This document shows positions 15,356 through 19,205 of a DNA stretch of 19,205 bases, in pieces. The stretch's first letter is position 1, and each line of letters starts with the position of its first letter. Under the pieces are notes generated by a model that had not been told where the DNA came from, did no database searches, and saw nothing but the letters and a program-made list of their open reading frames with translations. The translations under genes and the position numbers were made by a program. The DNA is taken from NCBI GenBank assembly GCA_964517145.1, contig CAZFBN010000110.1, forward strand, positions 1 through 19,205. The letters are read 5' to 3'. The stretch comes from JADJNW01 sp964517145 (GTDB lineage: Bacteria > Bacteroidota > Bacteroidia > Chitinophagales > Saprospiraceae).

Positions 15356-17224
15356 ATGAGTAGAGCCGGTAGAACGGAGCATTTCCAGCAAGAATCAGAC
15401 TTCAAAAAAGGCAATAATCATTTACTGGTCATCGGCATCAACCAGTATGCGGATAGCAGCATCCCCAAGCTACGCAACGCCCGCAAGGACGCGGAAGCGG
15501 TCGTTAAAGTATTGACCGAGTCTTACGGATTTGAAAATCAGCATTGTACGACGCTTTTTGACGAGGATGCCAAGGCGCGTGAAATCATTCGTGCATTCGG
15601 AAAATTAAAACAAGAGGTAAAAAACGATGATAATTTGTTGATTTACATCGCCGGGCATGGACATTATGAAGACGGAGTGGGCTACCTGATTCCTTACGAT
15701 GGCGATATGTCAGAACCTGCTTATAGCTTTTTGCGCCATTCCACGATCAAAGAAGACCTGTGTCGTATCAAAGCGCAACACATTTTCTTAGTAACTGATA
15801 CGTGTTTTTCGGGTGCACTATTTAGCGGCACCAGAAATGCCCTGCCGGAGATAAAAGATATTCGGCAATTTGCATTAAATGTTGCCCCTTTTCCTTCCAG
15901 AATTATTTTGACAGCAGGTCGAATTGAAGAAGTCTCCGATGGATTGTACAATGACAACAGCCCCTTTGCTAAATCCTTCCTGACCTTTTTGCAAAATAAT
16001 CCTTACGAAATTTTTCCGGTGTCCTCTTTGATACAACACATTCGGGAAACCGTGCCGAATAATGCCCGACAACAACCGGATTGGGGCAGGCTGCTGGATA
16101 TGAATGACCAAAAAGGCGAGATGATTTTTTTACGCCTGAGCAGCGAAGCCGCCGACTGGCAGCGCATAGCCGATTCGCAAAATATCAATGACTTCCTCGC
16201 TTTTCTTAGAAAGCACAGCTACCAAAGCCGCTACGCCGAGGATGCCCTGGCGCGCATCAAAATGCTGGAAGACCAGCAGGTATGGAACAAAGTGAATAAA
16301 AATAGCATCGCTGCACTGCTCGAATTCATACGTAAAAACAATGACAATATCTTCATAACAGAAGCGGAAGAAAGGATTGACAAATTGGAAAAAGGTTTTA
16401 GCTATGATGCCAAACCGGAAACGCCGGTAGTGCCAAAGGAAACTAAACCTGCGCTTACGAAAACAGCAGAGGATTACTTTAATGAAACGCAAAAAAAATG
16501 GGATGAAAAGGATTATAAAGCAGTGATTGAACTGTGTACCAAAGCGATTGAAATTAATCCATATTATGCTGCCGCTTATAGCAGAAGGGCACGAGCGGTT
16601 ACCATGTTACCAGATTATAATTATGAAAATGTAATTTCCGATATTAATAAAGCGCTGGAAATTGATCCGAAATGTGCCGAAGCTTACCTAGTTCTGGGAA
16701 ATACAAAATCTGATTTACAAGACTACAACGGCGCCATCGCCGATTATAGCAAAGCCATTGAACTCAATCCGAACTATACAGATGCCTACAACAATCAGGG
16801 AAATACAAAATCTGATTTACAAGACTACAACGGTGCCATTGTCGATTATAGTAAAGCTATTGAACTCAATCCCCAATTTGCAATAGCCTACAACAATCGG
16901 GGAGTTGCAAAAAAGAATTTACAAGACTACAATGGAGCCATTGCCGATTATACCAAAGCCATTGAACTCAATCCTAAGGATGCAGATGCCTACAACAATC
17001 GGGGAAATGCAAAAAGGGCGTTACAAGACTACAACGGCGCCATTGCCGATTATACCAAAGCCATTGAACTCAATCCAAATTATACAAATGCCTACTACAA
17101 TCGTGCTTTATCTTACCAAAATAACAATAATTTAAAAGCAGCTTGCCACGATTGGCAAAAAGCAAAGGAATTGGGCGACCCTGATGCGGAGGGTATGTTA
17201 AAACAATACTGTAAGGGAAAGTGA
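15356..17224 (+). CDS. Caspase-like (C14) protease with C-terminal TPR array
   Basis: The 622-aa protein begins with a caspase/metacaspase fold (about 20-260): the first strand NHLLVIGINQYADSSIPKL, catalytic His in IAGHGHYED (H101) and catalytic Cys in VTDTCFSGA (C150), with the family DxCFSG form intact. A linker (about 265-345) has two diverged copies of a W-x2-(I/V)-(x)n-F-(L/I)-RK helical repeat (W268 and W310). A TPR domain (about 370-610) follows; four consecutive TPRs (448-583) are nearly identical and encoded by 102-bp DNA repeats. No signal peptide or membrane helix is present. Such bacterial caspase-TPR proteins are thought to work in regulated proteolysis or stress and cell-death responses; the target is unknown. 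A TTG start at 15323 is open, but ATG at 15356 is preferred. Confidence 0.9.
   Translation: MSRAGRTEHFQQESDFKKGNNHLLVIGINQYADSSIPKLRNARKDAEAVVKVLTESYGFENQHCTTLFDEDAKAREIIRAFGKLKQEVKNDDNLLIYIAGHGHYEDGVGYLIPYDGDMSEPAYSFLRHSTIKEDLCRIKAQHIFLVTDTCFSGALFSGTRNALPEIKDIRQFALNVAPFPSRIILTAGRIEEVSDGLYNDNSPFAKSFLTFLQNNPYEIFPVSSLIQHIRETVPNNARQQPDWGRLLDMNDQKGEMIFLRLSSEAADWQRIADSQNINDFLAFLRKHSYQSRYAEDALARIKMLEDQQVWNKVNKNSIAALLEFIRKNNDNIFITEAEERIDKLEKGFSYDAKPETPVVPKETKPALTKTAEDYFNETQKKWDEKDYKAVIELCTKAIEINPYYAAAYSRRARAVTMLPDYNYENVISDINKALEIDPKCAEAYLVLGNTKSDLQDYNGAIADYSKAIELNPNYTDAYNNQGNTKSDLQDYNGAIVDYSKAIELNPQFAIAYNNRGVAKKNLQDYNGAIADYTKAIELNPKDADAYNNRGNAKRALQDYNGAIADYTKAIELNPNYTNAYYNRALSYQNNNNLKAACHDWQKAKELGDPDAEGMLKQYCKGK
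16697..17104 (+). repeat. Four 102-bp tandem repeats encoding identical-type TPRs
   Basis: The phrase TTACAAGACTACAA recurs at 16715, 16817, 16919 and 17021, exactly 102 bp apart, each unit encoding one 34-residue TPR (core LQDYNGAI-x-DY-x-KAIELNP). Units differ by few substitutions, including silent ones, which points to recent expansion by slippage or recombination. Copy number is likely to vary between strains and to collapse in short-read assemblies. Confidence 0.93.
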
Positions 17225-17247
17225 GACTCCTCGCCTTTTCATTTTCG

Positions 17248-17532
17248 CTAAACATTTAGCTTGTCCAGTCAAAATTTTAGGTTCCGAGCCTAAACGTTTA
17301 GGTTGTCGGGTTAAAATTTTAGGTAGAGCCCCTAAAATTTTAGGTACAGAGGCTAAAACTTTAGGTAGTTGGGTTAAAATTTTAGGTAGAGACCCTAAAA
17401 TTTTAGGTACAGAGGCTAAAACTTTAGGGTGTTGGGCTAAAATTTTAGGTAGGTATCCTAAAACTTTGGGTTCAAAGGCTAAAATTTTGAGTAAAGCACC
17501 TAAAGGTTTAGGTAGGATGGGTAAAAATTAGC
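17248..17532. repeat. Array of 14 dyads (CTAAA-NN-TTTAG) at an exact 21-bp period
   Basis: Twelve-base cores start at 17248, 17269, 17290, 17311, 17332, 17353, 17374, 17395, 17416, 17437, 17458, 17479, 17500 and 17521, each 21 bp apart without a slip. Eight have both half-sites intact (CTAAA and TTTAG); the central two bases vary (AT, AC, CA, CG, GG). The last unit is degenerate. The 9-bp spacers mostly begin GT and otherwise differ. A 63-bp higher-order copy (17311-17373 and 17374-17436, about 60 of 63 identical) shows growth in three-unit blocks. The array begins 24 bp after the caspase stop codon. Function unknown. Confidence 0.93.
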
Positions 17533-17695
17533 ACTACATTATTTATGATTGAATTGGAACTGCTCTGCTTTTATAAAATTCATTTCAAGTTTTTGTAAAT
17601 ACCAAAAAGGATGCGATGTTTTGCTACATTTGTGGTGAGGCAGTGCGCCTCTATTTCATTTTAAATCAAAGGGATAAAAGCGCGATGGTTAGGAT
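17533..17695. other. Spacer with candidate promoter for the T9SS protein
   Basis: TACATTTG at 17625-17632 matches the Bacteroidota -7 element and is identical to the one before the rrf2 gene. No TTTG stands 19-21 bp upstream (the nearest is at 17592-17595, spacer 29), so the promoter call is tentative. Nothing else is recognised here. Confidence 0.35.
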
Positions 17696-18526
17696 ATGGG
17701 CGGAATTCATTTGCGGAGCTACAAACACATACAATATGAAAAAACGCTGTTCTTGTTTTGCGCAATGCTATGCGCTATGGTGAATATGCAGGCGCAAACC
17801 TGTGTACGCGATTCCAATCTGTTGAGAACGGGAGACTTATTCTCACCAGCACCCTACACGCCAGATTCCGCTTTTTTCAACCTGAAAACAGCTTGCATCG
17901 GTACAGCCTACAATCAATCCGTTTCCATCAGTGTACCTAGGACTATCACCGTTAGCGGTGTTACTGTACCGATCACCAATGTGAGCATTCCAACCAGCAA
18001 TGCGATAGCAAATCTACCTGTCGGCATCACCTACACTTGCGATCCACCCAATTGCGTATTTAATGCAAACACACTCGGATGTATTCTATTACAGGGTACA
18101 CCTACCGCCGCCAATCCTGCACCCGATACACTTGATTTAGAAATTAACGCCGCAGTCTCTGCACTGTTTCCTATTTCATTTCCAGGCACGACAACCCCAG
18201 ACGCGCATTATTATCTCATTCTGAAACCAATGGGCAGTTGTAACGTTTCCTCTACGGAAGAAGCCGGCAGTCTATTCAGCCAGGTGCGCGCGATGCCCAA
18301 TCCATTTACAACACAAACCACAATAGAAGCAGAGGCGCTTGAGGCAGGCAATTATCGTTTTGAAGTATTTGATCTGTTGGGTAAACGAATGCATAGCCAG
18401 CAGGAGCAATTGCAGGCAGGGATGAATCAATTCCGTTTCGACGGCACTGCCCTGCCGAAGGGTCTGTATCTTTATACCATCAGCAATGGGCATCGCCAAT
18501 CGGTGTATCGTTTTGTGAAGCTGTAA
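17696..18526 (+). CDS. Secreted protein with type IX secretion (Por) C-terminal sorting domain
   Basis: The 276-aa product has a hydrophobic signal core TLFLFCAMLCAMVNMQAQ (about 17-34) and a beta-rich, Cys-containing middle (about 35-185, with CDPPNCVFN). The C-terminal T9SS type A sorting domain runs from about 195 to 276: AMPNPF, YRFEVFDLLGKRM, FDGTALPKGLYLYTI and final YRFVKL. The passenger region matches nothing I recognise. The start is uncertain: with ATG at 17696 a polar 16-residue leader precedes the signal core. A better-looking start at 17736 (ATG followed by six A) reads out of frame by one base; one more A would give MKKTLFLFCAMLCAM. Thus the gene may be phase-variable, or the sequence may carry a homopolymer error. 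Confidence 0.8.
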   Translation: MGGIHLRSYKHIQYEKTLFLFCAMLCAMVNMQAQTCVRDSNLLRTGDLFSPAPYTPDSAFFNLKTACIGTAYNQSVSISVPRTITVSGVTVPITNVSIPTSNAIANLPVGITYTCDPPNCVFNANTLGCILLQGTPTAANPAPDTLDLEINAAVSALFPISFPGTTTPDAHYYLILKPMGSCNVSSTEEAGSLFSQVRAMPNPFTTQTTIEAEALEAGNYRFEVFDLLGKRMHSQQEQLQAGMNQFRFDGTALPKGLYLYTISNGHRQSVYRFVKL

Positions 18527-18662
18527 GGGCAATGCGATTGAATGATTTGAGGGCTGTTTTTGAGGGCTGATGCGCGGAAAAGCACAGGTTTATTGCAATT
18601 TAAAAAAACTTTGCAAATGAACCTTAGAAATGGTAATTTGTGTTTTAAATGAAACAGACTTT

Positions 18663-18995
18663 ATGAGTGCTACTTTAGAACAAGTAGAAAAACTGCTTCA
18701 AGCCTTATCGCCTAGTGAGCGCGCCATCGTTGCGCGTTGGGTGCAGGATGATGCTTCGTACCGATTTCCAGGCATTGAGCAAACGTCTGGCGTGTGTGGC
18801 GGCAGCGCCTGCATCGTACGCACACGCATACCCGTGTGGCTGTTGGTGGAAGCACGGCAGGCAGGCGCCTCCGAAGCGGACTTGCTGCAATCCTATCCAA
18901 CCTTGAGAGCTGAAGACCTCATCAATGCCTGGGCATACTATCGTGCCAATATGGCTGAAATTGAACAGGAAATTCTGGAAAACGAAGCTGTTTAA
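18663..18995 (+). CDS. DUF433-family antitoxin
   Basis: This 110-aa protein starts MSATLEQVEKLL and ends in the DUF433 helix-turn-helix-like domain, with the signature FPGIEQTSGVCGGSACIVRTR (in two parts), IPVWLLVEARQAGASE and SYPTLRAEDLINAWAYYR. DUF433 proteins are usually paired with a DUF5615 PIN-like nuclease as a type II toxin-antitoxin module; they bind the operator and the toxin. An in-frame ATG 33 bp upstream (18630) gives an atypical extension, so the ATG at 18663 is preferred. The putative toxin gene starts 10 bp after its stop codon. Confidence 0.85.
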   Translation: MSATLEQVEKLLQALSPSERAIVARWVQDDASYRFPGIEQTSGVCGGSACIVRTRIPVWLLVEARQAGASEADLLQSYPTLRAEDLINAWAYYRANMAEIEQEILENEAV

Positions 18996-19005
18996 AACCC
19001 ATTCA

Positions 19006-19185
19006 ATGCGCTTTTATAGCAATGAAAATTTTGATTATCAAGTAGTTGTGCTACTTCGAGCACTAGGGCATGATGTGCTAACGTCGTATGATGCAGGTAA
19101 AGCCAATCAGCGAATTTCTGATGAAGAAGTGCTACAATTTTCCACTTCTGAGAAGCTGTTAAAAATTAAAAAGATTGACATATAA
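19006..19185 (+). pseudogene. Truncated DUF5615 PIN-like toxin
   Basis: The N-terminus MRFYSNENFDYQVVVLLRAL then GHDVLTSYDAGKANQRISDEEVL is characteristic of DUF5615 toxins, which are PIN-like nucleases of about 110-120 aa. The catalytic acidic residues of the first half (E7, N8, D26-D29 region, D39) are present. After about residue 45 the sequence departs from the family and stops at residue 59 (KLLKIKKIDI), so the ALTLNRRDF-like second half with its conserved acidic residue is missing. No continuation is seen in the remaining 20 bases. It is likely an inactivated toxin. A recombination or insertion breakpoint near 19140 is plausible, but the window ends too soon to tell. Confidence 0.7.
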
Positions 19186-19205
19186 GAGAAGCATCCTCAG
19201 GAAAG

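Noticed and set aside
17248..17532. CRISPR array
   Set aside because: The period is 21 bp with a 12-bp dyad core and 9-bp spacers, far shorter than CRISPR repeat-spacer units, and no cas gene is nearby.

Overview
The window looks like a chromosome segment of a Bacteroidota bacterium, most likely a saprospirian or chitinophagian-type aerobe or facultative denitrifier. The evidence is a Sec-type (clade II) nitrous oxide reductase, a protein ending in a type IX secretion sorting domain, a FbaB-type class I aldolase, AT-rich spacers, a TTTG-N20-TACATTTG promoter of the Bacteroidota sigma type, and starts that mostly lack a strong Shine-Dalgarno. Species cannot be named from sequence alone.

Region 1 (1-5744) is a denitrification island. 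On the minus strand nosZ is followed by a four-helix membrane protein and nosL; the rest of the nos operon (probably nosD/F/Y) would lie beyond the left edge. Divergently, on the plus strand, stand an Rrf2 regulator with a three-cysteine Fe-S signature, a lipoprotein cytochrome c and a large histidine-rich NnrS/oxidase-like membrane protein. The roughly 260-bp divergent spacer holds a good promoter and two dyads that could be operators. A reasonable model is that an NO- or redox-sensing Rrf2 protein controls N2O respiration, with the cytochrome c donating electrons to NosZ.

Region 2 (5762-10709) is mostly housekeeping: class I fructose-bisphosphate aldolase (minus), a 58-aa membrane protein and a NagD-like HAD phosphatase, a 90-aa two-helix protein, and a 48-aa single-helix protein just upstream of a sodium:solute symporter with a coiled-coil insert.

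Region 3 (10710-14855) starts with an exact 162-bp tandem duplication of a palindrome-rich element. A GH13/CBM48 branching-enzyme-like alpha-glucan enzyme follows. Convergent to it is a two-gene minus-strand unit, MFS transporter then CPBP intramembrane protease.

Region 4 (14856-19205) is accessory in character: a caspase-TPR protein whose TPRs are encoded by four near-identical 102-bp repeats; immediately after it an array of 14 imperfect CTAAA-NN-TTTAG dyads at an exact 21-bp period; a small secreted T9SS protein whose signal peptide appears to be shifted by one A in a poly-A tract; and a DUF433 antitoxin followed by a DUF5615-like toxin gene that ends early. The 21-bp phased dyad array is the most unusual object in the window. 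No rRNA, tRNA, CRISPR array or complete insertion sequence was seen.
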